Shown piece by piece: positions 1 through 6,282 of a stretch of DNA of 10,771 nucleotides; position 1 is the first letter of the stretch, and every line of letters begins with the position of its first letter. This stretch comes from Phycisphaeraceae bacterium (GTDB lineage: Bacteria > Planctomycetota > Phycisphaerae > Phycisphaerales > Zrk34). Both the position numbers and the translations under genes were made by a program. Location: contig JANQJT010000310.1 of assembly GCA_028281485.1 (NCBI GenBank), forward strand, positions 1 through 10,771. The letters are read 5' to 3'. Under the pieces are notes generated by a model that saw only the letters and a program-made list of their open reading frames with translations, searched no databases and was not told the DNA's origin.

Positions 1-1206
1 GTCCTCGATCACGTACTCGGCCTGCTCGTCGGCTTCCTCTTCACTACCCCCCAAAGCCACAGCGGCCGTGGCCGCCAGACGCTCCAACTCACCACGATCC
101 AGCTCGATCTCGGCGTCAGTAGGCAGGCCCAGCGTCAGCTTGAAGTTGTCCATCTGTCGCTGCAGGCTTGCCCGCGCGTTGATCCACGAGTTGCGCGCAC
201 GCAGCACGTCCTGCTTGGCCTGGTCCACCTGGATCTCCGGCAGGCGCCCCTCCTCCGACAGCGACTGCGCCCGCTGGTACGAACTGATCAGCGAGCGATA
301 GTTGCTCAACGCGTTGTCGACCTGGTCTTCCTGCTGAAGCACCGACAGGTAACTGCTGGCGATGCTCACCACGAACGACCGCTTGAACCGCTCGAAGTCC
401 CACAGCGCGTAGATCATGTCGCGTTCGGCCTGCGTCAGCGATTCACGGACGATGTGACGACCCGACCCGGCCAACAAAGGCAGCGTCGCGCTCAGATCGG
501 CGCTGATGCCGCTCGTGCCGTCGCCGCCCTGCGTCAGCAGGTTGATCAGGTCCCACGAGATGCTGCCGGCGATGTCCAGCCCGTCCTCGAAGCTCTGAGA
601 AAAACTCACGCGCGGCGTCGTGGAAAACGTGATCGTCTCCGGCGAGGAGTCCGAGTCGTACGATAGCGTGTTGTCGATCGCACCGGCCCACGACGTGCGG
701 AACCCGTCACGATCCAGGTCCAGGCTCAGGGCCGTGCTGAAAACCGATTCCTTCTCGCTCTGGTACTCCCGGCTGTTGCGTGCCGCGACCTGCAACGCCT
801 CGATCAGCGTCAAACGGATCGGTTCACCGGGCGGGCTCGAAACGATCGGCTCAGCGGTCGTCCGGGCCGAACGGAGGTAGTCGTCCTTCGGCCAGTGCTC
901 CAACGGCGACAGCTGGTCACTGCCGATCGACGCCGGGTGCGAGACCGGCAACATCTGTCGCGCGATCAGGCGCCGACGCAGCGTGTTCGACGGTGTCTCG
1001 ATCCAGAAAGGCTCTTCGCGTTCGATCGCCAGCTGCTGCTTCTGTCGGATAATGTCGTAGGCCACATCGTCGGCCTGCCGGCGGAACTGCGGCGGCGTGA
1101 GACAGCCGACCAGCAGCACACACACCACACCCAGCAGCAGATGCAAGCGGTATTTGGTTAACAACTTAGAGGTTTCGTGGGATGTAGATGGCTGATGCCG
1201 GTTCAT
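1..1206 (-). CDS. TolC-family outer-membrane efflux lipoprotein (partial, C-terminus beyond left edge)
   Basis: Reading leftwards from an ATG at 1206, the frame is open for 402 codons to the window edge, so the C-terminus is missing. Residues 21-35 form a hydrophobic segment ending in a lipobox (LVGC, lipidated Cys35), so the protein is probably a lipoprotein. An N-terminal extension to about residue 130 precedes the first outer-membrane-factor repeat, which opens with LTLIEALQVAARNS. Long amphipathic helices follow, and near the edge is LGLPTDAEIELD, a pattern typical of the TolC/OEP family. Such proteins form trimeric outer-membrane channels for RND pumps or type I secretion. No pump or adaptor gene is visible, so the substrate is unknown; it could lie beyond the left edge. 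No convincing Shine-Dalgarno precedes the start. The sigma-54 activator gene lies 143 bp upstream on the same strand. Family call is firm; subfamily is not. Confidence 0.85.
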   Translation of the reverse strand, partial: MNRHQPSTSHETSKLLTKYRLHLLLGVVCVLLVGCLTPPQFRRQADDVAYDIIRQKQQLAIEREEPFWIETPSNTLRRRLIARQMLPVSHPASIGSDQLSPLEHWPKDDYLRSARTTAEPIVSSPPGEPIRLTLIEALQVAARNSREYQSEKESVFSTALSLDLDRDGFRTSWAGAIDNTLSYDSDSSPETITFSTTPRVSFSQSFEDGLDIAGSISWDLINLLTQGGDGTSGISADLSATLPLLAGSGRHIVRESLTQAERDMIYALWDFERFKRSFVVSIASSYLSVLQQEDQVDNALSNYRSLISSYQRAQSLSEEGRLPEIQVDQAKQDVLRARNSWINARASLQRQMDNFKLTLGLPTDAEIELDRGELERLAATAAVALGGSEEEADEQAEYVIED

Positions 1207-1349
1207 GCTTTGGGTATGCCCTGAGAATCGGGTCGATTCTATATCTGCGGAGTGGGATCACAAGCTGTTAGACGCTTGCTATCGCTTAATTGACGCCGAA
1301 AAAGGGCATCTATTTCGTCAAGAATCACGAATTGCCGTCAATGCCATGT
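1207..1349 (-). promoter_or_regulatory. Upstream region of the TolC-family gene: possible promoter and weak terminator
   Basis: This spacer is clearly more AT-rich than its flanks. Read on the minus strand, a TATAGAAT sequence (1243-1236) could act as a -10 element, about 30 bases before the ATG; the -35 position (AGCTTG, 17-bp spacing) is poor. Next to the activator stop codon there are two short nested stems, outer GGCAT/ATGCC (1345-1341 with 1309-1305) and inner TTCGT/ACGAA, followed by CTTTTT. These may be a weak terminator for the activator. I saw no convincing gene here. Confidence 0.3.
1224..1240. repeat. Perfect 7-bp inverted repeat, candidate operator for the TolC-family gene
   Basis: AGAATCG-GGT-CGATTCT is a perfect palindrome with 7-bp arms and a 3-bp spacer. 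It lies 18 bp upstream of the TolC-family ATG and overlaps the end of the TATAGAAT -10-like sequence. Its position suits a repressor-binding site, and no regulator can be assigned to it. A transcribed hairpin is also possible, but no T-run follows it. Confidence 0.4.
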
Positions 1350-2888
1350 TCAGGGTGTATCGGGTGACACGCGATCGGCTCGCGTCTTGACCGTGCGACG
1401 ATCCAGCCCCAGTCGGCGGGCGGCCTGTTCGTAGCTGCCCGCCTGCTGATAAACCCGTAAGCAATACCGATCCAGCACGTCGTCCGCGGTCATCTCGCAC
1501 GTCGCCAATCGGTCGAACCACGCCGGCAGTTGCGTCGATCCGCTCGGCGGGTCCTCCGGGCGATACTCGTTACGGATCAACACGTTGCGAACGCACTGCT
1601 CCAACTCTCGCACGTTGCCCGGCCAGGCGTATCGACCGGGCATGCGCTTTCGAATCCAATCGACCGCGTCCACCGCCAGCGATGGGCCCTCCTGCGGTCC
1701 GACCATCCGCTCGGAAATATGCCGCACCAGGTCTTCCAGGTCATCCGGTCGATCGGTCAACTGGTCACACAGCCGATACGTCGTCACCCGATCGGCACAG
1801 AGCCGGTAGTAGAAGTCCGACCGGAACGTGCCCGCCCCCATCGCGTCCGCCAGGTCGCGATTCGTCGCCGCGATGATCTTCCCAGCAAACACGCGGTCTT
1901 CGGTCTCGCCCAGTCGCTGGAACCGCCGATCCTGTAACACGCGCAGCAGCTTCACCTGGATCCCCTGGTCCAGGTCCCCGATCTCGTCGAGGAACACCGT
2001 GCCCAGCGGCGGACACGTCTCCAGCCACCCCACGCGATCCCCCACCGCGCCGGTAAACGCGCCCCGGCGGTGGCCGAACAGCTCGCTCTCGACCAGCGTC
2101 GGCGCCAGCGCCGAGACGTTGAGCGCGTGAAAAGAACCCGCGAAATCCTCGGTAAACTTCAGCGTCTTCGGATCGAACGGGATGTAGCGGGACCGCCCGA
2201 TGGCCTTGGCCACAACCTCCTTGCCCGAGCCGCTGGGGCCGGTGATCAGCGTCGTGATCTCGCCCATGCGGTCGTAGAGCGTGCGGCGGTAGCGGCGCAG
2301 GTCGTGGGTGAAAATCGACTGCCAGATCGCCGCGCGCAGCCGCACGGTCGGGGCGGATGCGCCGATCAGGTGATGGAAGATCTGTAAGAACGCGCGACGG
2401 ACCTGGAAGCAGAACGCCATCGCGTGTGCCGCGCTCAGCGTCGGCTCGCCGGTTTCTTTATCGGGGCCGAGATAGCGCTCGAAGTCGGCCGCGAACCGGG
2501 GGTAATACGACACACGCACCGCGCGCGAACCGGTGATGCCCTTGCTGAACGTCTGGTTCATCTGCTTGTAATAGCGGTGGTACAACACGAACAGCACCAC
2601 GTCTTCGTAGATCGCATGATCCGCGGCTTGGTAAATCGCCTCGAACGCGGTGGGGCGGGCGTCGTCGATCAACGCCCCAGCCATCTCGACCAGTTTCAGG
2701 ATATTGGGTTGCGGCATGGCTTCCGCCGCTCGCACGTTCCAGTCCGCCCCCTCAGCCACGAACGCGCCGCCCAGGGCCTTGTGCTCGAGTTCCACACGCT
2801 CCGGCAAAAACGGATTGCAATACACCAGCGCGGAGATGGTCTGAGCAAGTTCCCGCTGAGAATCAGTGAAAAGGCAATTCGATGGCAT
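1350..2888 (-). CDS. Sigma-54-dependent transcriptional activator (AAA+ enhancer-binding protein, Fis-type HTH)
   Basis: A 512-aa protein from the ATG at 2888; an in-frame TTG at 2924 would add 12 residues but sits within the promoter. The AAA+ domain is complete: Walker A GPSGSGKE (217-224), the sigma-54-contacting loop GAFTGA (276-281), Walker B GTVFLDEIGD (296-305), arginine-finger region FRSDFYYR (355-362) and sensor II WPGNVREL (422-429). A Fis-like helix-turn-helix fills the C-terminus (about 484-505) and ends only a few residues before the stop. The protein should therefore remodel sigma-54 RNA polymerase at -24/-12 promoters. The first ~205 residues are not a receiver, PAS, GAF or FHA domain that I recognise, so the signal is unknown. 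Spacing between Walker A and GAFTGA is somewhat longer than in NtrC. Its target is plausibly the divergent operon starting at 3054, and perhaps the TolC-family gene downstream. Confidence 0.92.
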   Translation of the reverse strand: MPSNCLFTDSQRELAQTISALVYCNPFLPERVELEHKALGGAFVAEGADWNVRAAEAMPQPNILKLVEMAGALIDDARPTAFEAIYQAADHAIYEDVVLFVLYHRYYKQMNQTFSKGITGSRAVRVSYYPRFAADFERYLGPDKETGEPTLSAAHAMAFCFQVRRAFLQIFHHLIGASAPTVRLRAAIWQSIFTHDLRRYRRTLYDRMGEITTLITGPSGSGKEVVAKAIGRSRYIPFDPKTLKFTEDFAGSFHALNVSALAPTLVESELFGHRRGAFTGAVGDRVGWLETCPPLGTVFLDEIGDLDQGIQVKLLRVLQDRRFQRLGETEDRVFAGKIIAATNRDLADAMGAGTFRSDFYYRLCADRVTTYRLCDQLTDRPDDLEDLVRHISERMVGPQEGPSLAVDAVDWIRKRMPGRYAWPGNVRELEQCVRNVLIRNEYRPEDPPSGSTQLPAWFDRLATCEMTADDVLDRYCLRVYQQAGSYEQAARRLGLDRRTVKTRADRVSPDTP

Positions 2889-2900
2889 ACAATTATTGTA
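2888..2900. repeat. Perfect 13-bp palindrome over the activator start and -10 element
   Basis: TACAAT-T-ATTGTA is perfectly symmetrical. Read on the minus strand, its upstream arm is the putative -10 box of the activator gene and its last base is the A of the ATG. A dimeric regulator bound here would block transcription, so autoregulation or control by another factor is plausible. The AT-rich context makes chance symmetry more likely than it would be in the GC-rich parts of the window. Confidence 0.45.
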
Positions 2901-2924
2901 AGTTATGCGTACAAAAATAGACAA
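2895..2924 (-). promoter_or_regulatory. Sigma-70-type promoter of the activator gene, apparently leaderless
   Basis: On the minus strand, TTGTCT (2924-2919, 4/6 to TTGACA) is followed after 18 bp by TACAAT (2900-2895, 5/6 to TATAAT). Only six bases separate the -10 box from the ATG at 2888. Transcription would then start at or next to the start codon, giving a leaderless message; there is no room for a Shine-Dalgarno. Confidence 0.5.
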
Positions 2925-3007
2925 TCAATTCGATTTAGATTTTCATGGAACCACATGATGCGATGGTAAATTACTGTCAATTAATGATTTGTGTTTTTAG
3001 ACATGCT

Positions 3008-3024
3008 TTGGCATCGCCATTGTT
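3008..3024 (+). promoter_or_regulatory. Candidate sigma-54 (-24/-12) promoter for the divergent operon
   Basis: TTGGCATCGCCATTGTT resembles the sigma-54 consensus TGGCACG-N4-TTGCW. The -24 TGGCA is intact and TTG is present at -12 with correct spacing (GG-N10-GT), but the usual -12 GC is GT and two bases after TGGCA differ. The expected start is near 3034, about 20 bases before the ATG at 3054 and leaving room for its GAGGG ribosome-binding site. The rest of the AT-rich spacer 2925-3007 could hold activator sites, but I found no clear long inverted repeat there. Confidence 0.4.
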
Positions 3025-3053
3025 GTGTGCTTATCTGAAATCGAGGGCACACA

Positions 3054-3266
3054 ATGAACGCACACCCCCACAACCATCCTTCCTCCCCCAAGGCGAGCCC
3101 CGCCCGCACCGTCCTGCCCTCGATCATCCCCCTGTTCTATTTCGAAGTGTGCCCTGTGGGGAAGGGTTTACCGGGACCGGCGTGCAGCACGGTGTTGCGA
3201 CGTCGGCCCGGCCCTCTCCCCCTTGACGCCCATCCCAACACGCGGGCTTCCGGATCGTCGTCATGA
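3054..3266 (+). CDS. Possible small leader protein of unknown function (70 aa)
   Basis: An open frame from ATG 3054, preceded by GAGGG (3043-3047) six bases upstream, a good Shine-Dalgarno. It ends in TGA overlapping the ATG of the next gene (ATGA at 3263-3266), the same junction seen three more times in this window. The first ~37 codons have strongly GC-rich third positions, as expected for coding DNA here; the second half does so less. The protein has a Pro/His/Ser-rich start, a short hydrophobic stretch (LPSIIPLFYFEV, about 21-32) and a basic, Pro-rich tail. I recognise no family. It may instead be a leader region with a fortuitous open frame; the other plus-strand frames here look less convincing. 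Confidence 0.4.
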   Translation: MNAHPHNHPSSPKASPARTVLPSIIPLFYFEVCPVGKGLPGPACSTVLRRRPGPLPLDAHPNTRASGSSS

Positions 3267-3661
3267 ACACGCCCGAGATCAATCTCTACGCCGTCTGGAT
3301 CGGACTCCTGCTAGGCATGCTCAGCGGCGCCGTTATCGGCATGGCGTTTCACAACGACCAGTGGCAGGGCGGTTACGCCGGATGGCGACGCCGGCTCATG
3401 CGCCTCGGCCACATCAGCTTCTTCGGGCTGGCGTTCGTCAATCTCGTCTACGTTCAAACCGTCGACACGATCAGCGACACGCCCGACAGGCTCGTTCGGA
3501 TCGCAGGGTGGGCACTGATCGTCGCCGCCGTCGCCATGCCCACCGTCTGCTTCCTGGCCGCGTGGCGCAAACCGATCCGCCACCTGTTCTTCATCCCCGT
3601 CGTTGCGGCGCTGGGCGGGGTCGTACTGATGCTCATCAATCTATGGGGACAGATGCCATGA
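3263..3661 (+). CDS. Four-helix integral membrane protein of unknown function
   Basis: A 132-aa protein with hydrophobic segments at about residues 9-28, 50-66, 79-99 and 107-126, separated by short basic or acidic loops (e.g. WRRRLMRLGH at 41-50). It is therefore almost certainly a small polytopic inner-membrane protein. Its start overlaps the preceding small frame (ATGA) and its stop overlaps the radical SAM start (ATGA at 3658-3661), suggesting translational coupling and a shared pathway. I cannot name a family with certainty. Its place beside a radical SAM enzyme and a CDP-alcohol phosphatidyltransferase suggests a role in handling or sensing a membrane lipid. A longer frame in the register of the radical SAM gene also spans this stretch, but it encodes Arg/His-rich sequence and is a shadow. 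Confidence 0.8.
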   Translation: MNTPEINLYAVWIGLLLGMLSGAVIGMAFHNDQWQGGYAGWRRRLMRLGHISFFGLAFVNLVYVQTVDTISDTPDRLVRIAGWALIVAAVAMPTVCFLAAWRKPIRHLFFIPVVAALGGVVLMLINLWGQMP

Positions 3662-4971
3662 AGATCGCGCTGATTGCCATGAGTGGGATTCGTGTCTGTG
3701 ACACCGACCTGCTGGAACTCGGACTGACCCTGCCGGGCTTTGTCGAACGCAGCAAGACCATCGCCTCGCTGCCCTCGCTCGGCCTGCTCACGCTCGCGGG
3801 GTTGACGCCCGACCGTCACGACGTGCAATACATCGAGGTTGCCGACATCAACGACCTCGACGAGTTGCCCGCCGACTTCGATCTCGTCGCCATTAGCAGC
3901 TTCTCCGCCCAGGTCAACGAGGGCTACGAGCTGGCCCGGCGCTACGCCGAGTTCGCTATCCCCGTGGTCATCGGCGGATTGCACGTGACCACCATGCCGC
4001 ACGAGGCGGCGCTATACGGCGCCTCGGCCGCGGTAGGGGAGGGCGAGATCACCTGGCCGCAAATCATGGCAGATGCCGAGCGGGGCCGGCTGAAACCGAT
4101 CTACGACGCACGCGGCACCGAGTACGACCTGGCCGGTGCGCCCATGCCGCGTTTCGATCTGCTCGACATCGATCGCTACAACCGGCTGACCGTGCAGACC
4201 TCGCGCGGCTGCCCGTGGAAGTGCGCGTTCTGCGCCAGCTCCATCCTCCTGACCGGCCGCTACAAACAGAAACCCATCGAGAAGGTGTTGGCCGAGATCG
4301 ACGCGATCCGTGAGCTGTGGAATCGCCCGTTTATCGAGTTCGCCGACGACAACGCCTTCGTCAACCGCGCCTACTGGCACGAGCTGCTGCCCCGGCTCGC
4401 CAAGCGCAAGGTCAAGTGGTTCGCCGAGACCGACCTGTCGGTTGCGGAGGACGAGAACCTGTTGCACGCGATGCGAGACGCCGGCTGCGCCGAGGTGCTC
4501 ATCGGTCTGGAAAGCCCCACCGAGTTCGGCCTGGACGGCATCGAGCGACGCCGCAACTGGAAACGCCAACAGTTCCCCAAGTACCGCCACGCCGTCGACA
4601 CCATCCAACGCCACGGCATCCGCGTCAACGCCTGTTTCGTGCTCGGGCTCGACGGCCAGACCCCGCGCGCCTTCGACGATGTCTACGACTTCGCCGACCG
4701 CGTCGCACCCTACGACGTGCAGATCACCTACGCCACGCCCTTCCCCGGCACGCCCATGTACCAACAGTTCAAACAGGCCGACCGCCTCACTCACGACGGC
4801 GACTGGAGCCGATGCACCCTCTTCGACATCAACTATCGCCCAACACACATGACCACACAGCAGCTGCGCGCCGGCTTCTTCGATCTCGCCCAGCGACTGT
4901 ACAGCGACGATTTCACCCGACGCCGACGCGATCGCTTCCACGCCCGCGGCCTGCGCAACCGCGTCGCATAA
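3658..4971 (+). CDS. B12-binding-domain radical SAM protein
   Basis: A 437-aa protein. The N-terminal ~150 residues look like a cobalamin-binding Rossmann domain (VVIGGLH at 103-109, then GEGE at 127-130 after a typical 'GGxH...E...GA...GEGE' spacing). The radical SAM core follows, with the [4Fe-4S]-binding CX3CX2C motif RGCPWKCAFC, cysteines 185, 189 and 192. Later come FADDNAF and IGLES (282-286), usual for the B12-radical SAM (BchE-like) class. A DxHxxG cobalamin-ligand motif is not visible, as in several members of this class. Such enzymes do radical methylations, cyclisations or rearrangements, often on lipids, pigments or antibiotics; the substrate here is unknown. A gap of 10 bases and an AAGGA site lead to the CDP-alcohol phosphatidyltransferase. 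The start is set by the ATGA overlap with the membrane-protein gene and by the domain beginning at MKIALIAMS. Confidence 0.9.
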   Translation: MKIALIAMSGIRVCDTDLLELGLTLPGFVERSKTIASLPSLGLLTLAGLTPDRHDVQYIEVADINDLDELPADFDLVAISSFSAQVNEGYELARRYAEFAIPVVIGGLHVTTMPHEAALYGASAAVGEGEITWPQIMADAERGRLKPIYDARGTEYDLAGAPMPRFDLLDIDRYNRLTVQTSRGCPWKCAFCASSILLTGRYKQKPIEKVLAEIDAIRELWNRPFIEFADDNAFVNRAYWHELLPRLAKRKVKWFAETDLSVAEDENLLHAMRDAGCAEVLIGLESPTEFGLDGIERRRNWKRQQFPKYRHAVDTIQRHGIRVNACFVLGLDGQTPRAFDDVYDFADRVAPYDVQITYATPFPGTPMYQQFKQADRLTHDGDWSRCTLFDINYRPTHMTTQQLRAGFFDLAQRLYSDDFTRRRRDRFHARGLRNRVA

Positions 4972-4981
4972 GGACACCCCG

Positions 4982-5596
4982 ATGAGACACCTCACGCGAC
5001 AGTTCGAGCAATGCGTCGGCGGCGAGTCCCTGCAATGGGTCCCGCTCTCGCTCACGATCAGTCGCCTCGCACTGGCCCCGCTGATGCTCGTCAACGCCTA
5101 CGTCTGGCAGAGCCAGGCCCTGTTCGTCGGGATGCTGGCCTGGGCGATCTTTTCTGATATCTACGACGGCGTGATCGCACGCAAGCTCTGCGTCGATACG
5201 CCCATCGTTCGCCGACTCGACAGCCTGACCGACACGGTGTTCTACCTGGCCACGCTCTGGGCGGTCGGTGTCGTGCACACGCACGTGATCGCTGAATACT
5301 TCTGGCCCATCGCGGGGCTGATCCTGCTGGAGATCGCCTGCAACGCGGTCAGCCTCTGGCGATTCGGTAGGCCGCCCGCCACGCACACCTACACCGCCAA
5401 GTGCTGGGGCGTCTTCCTCTTCGTATCCTTGACACTGCTGCTGGGATTCGGCATCACCGGACCGGTCTTCATCGCGATGCTCGTGATCGGTTACATCGCC
5501 GATGTCGAGGTCCTGGTCATCATGCTGGTCAGCCGCCAACCGCCGGTCGACGTTGCGGGAATCTGGAAACTCAAACACTCCTACCCACACCCATAG
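4982..5596 (+). CDS. CDP-alcohol phosphatidyltransferase family protein
   Basis: A 204-aa, mostly hydrophobic multi-pass protein. The family signature D-x2-DG-x2-AR-x8-G-x3-D-x3-D is present at residues 59-84: Asp59, Asp62-Gly63, Ala66-Arg67, Asp80 and Asp84 are all conserved, but the second glycine is Val76. The four aspartates bind two divalent metals and the CDP-linked lipid, so catalysis looks possible. Family members attach alcohols such as glycerol phosphate, inositol, serine or choline to a CDP-lipid in the membrane. Which acceptor is used cannot be told from sequence. It is not an obvious pgsA or pssA housekeeping copy, and its operon partner is a radical SAM enzyme, so a specialised phospholipid is a fair inference. 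Start: AAGGA precedes ATG 4982 by seven bases. Confidence 0.85.
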   Translation: MRHLTRQFEQCVGGESLQWVPLSLTISRLALAPLMLVNAYVWQSQALFVGMLAWAIFSDIYDGVIARKLCVDTPIVRRLDSLTDTVFYLATLWAVGVVHTHVIAEYFWPIAGLILLEIACNAVSLWRFGRPPATHTYTAKCWGVFLFVSLTLLLGFGITGPVFIAMLVIGYIADVEVLVIMLVSRQPPVDVAGIWKLKHSYPHP

Positions 5597-5607
5597 GAGA
5601 TCGCATC

Positions 5608-6141
5608 ATGAATCATCGTATCTTTCCCATCCTCGTGGTCGCGCTGGTCGCGGCCGTGGCCGTGGTGGTCTGGAACGCCGACGCCGACGACGCGATCGAC
5701 GACTCACTCGTCGTCGGAACCTACGACAGCCGCTGCATCGCCGTGGCGTTTACCCGATCCGGTCTGCATTCGATGGACGAGCAGCAGAAGGCCTACGAAA
5801 AAGCCAGGCAGCAGGGCGACAAGGAAAAGATGGCAGAGCTGGAGAAGTGGGGCGAGACCCAGCAGCGCAAGGCGCACTTCATGGCGTTCGGCCAGTACCC
5901 CGTGCACAACGTGCTGGAAAAAGTCTCCGACAAGCTGCCCGCCGTCGCTCAATCGACTGGCGTGGACGTGATCGTCTGTCGCTGCGACTTCACCGACAAG
6001 GCGGTCAAGACCGTCGACGTGACCGACGAGCTGGTCGCCCTGTTCGATCCGGACGAGAAGACACTGAAGACCATCGCGTCACTGAAGACCAAGGACCCGG
6101 TCCCCTTCGAGACGCTGATCCGTATGGGTCACAACCGCTGA
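5608..6141 (+). CDS. Secreted protein, possibly Skp/OmpH-like periplasmic chaperone
   Basis: A 177-aa protein. AGGAGA (5595-5600), overlapping the preceding stop codon, sits seven bases before ATG 5608, which decides the start over longer frames. Residues 5-22 are a strongly hydrophobic signal or anchor segment. Then come a short strand (VVGTYDSRCIAVAF), a charged helical or coiled-coil stretch (about 55-92, rich in Gln, Lys and Glu) and a closing VDVTDELVALF at 136-146. This order of strand, helical arm and 'DVTDELV' strand recalls Skp/OmpH, periplasmic chaperones for outer-membrane proteins, but the arm is short and similarity is weak. Cysteines 43, 124 and 126 are present. As last gene of the operon it may act in the periplasm with the lipid enzymes upstream. 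A plain 'secreted protein of unknown function' is the safe reading. Confidence 0.75.
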   Translation: MNHRIFPILVVALVAAVAVVVWNADADDAIDDSLVVGTYDSRCIAVAFTRSGLHSMDEQQKAYEKARQQGDKEKMAELEKWGETQQRKAHFMAFGQYPVHNVLEKVSDKLPAVAQSTGVDVIVCRCDFTDKAVKTVDVTDELVALFDPDEKTLKTIASLKTKDPVPFETLIRMGHNR

Positions 6142-6179
6142 TCAGCCGCCTGGATCGCTGATTTGCCCGCCAATCCTAA

Positions 6180-6213
6180 CCCGTCGACCTCCCGGTCGGC
6201 GGGTATATTATTT
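6180..6213 (+). terminator. Rho-independent terminator of the 3054-6141 operon
   Basis: CCCGTCGACC (6180-6189) pairs with GGTCGGCGGG (6194-6203) over ten positions, one of them a G-U pair, with a 4-base loop. The AT-rich run TATATTATTT follows directly. It lies 39 bases after the last stop codon. The AT-rich tail might also supply a -10 element for the next operon, but no convincing -35 is present. Confidence 0.7.
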
Positions 6214-6282
6214 CTATAACCCACTAAACCTACCTGGCCCCGTCCGCACTCACGGGCAAGCGACGAACGAACGGAGCATCGG

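Noticed and set aside
1205..1390. Plus-strand open frame of 61 codons in the spacer before the sigma-54 activator
   Set aside because: It has no ribosome-binding site, overlaps the end of the activator gene antisense, and its composition is that of non-coding spacer.
2900..2924. TTG at 2924 as start of the sigma-54 activator
   Set aside because: It would place the start inside the -35 box; ATG 2888 directly follows a good -10 box and the added 12 residues show no conserved character.
2937..3007. Search for paired enhancer sites for the activator in the AT-rich spacer
   Set aside because: Only short or imperfect repeats such as CATG-N6-CATG and two TCAATT...GATTT copies were seen, too weak to call.
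3223..3657. N-terminal extension of the radical SAM frame back to 3223
   Set aside because: It encodes Arg/His-rich sequence with no domain character and lies over the membrane-protein gene, whose hydrophobic pattern is clearly real; the radical SAM domain starts at 3658.
4012..5094. Minus-strand open frame (360 codons) opposite the radical SAM gene
   Set aside because: It mirrors a gene with clear CX3CX2C and B12-domain motifs and shows no motif of its own.
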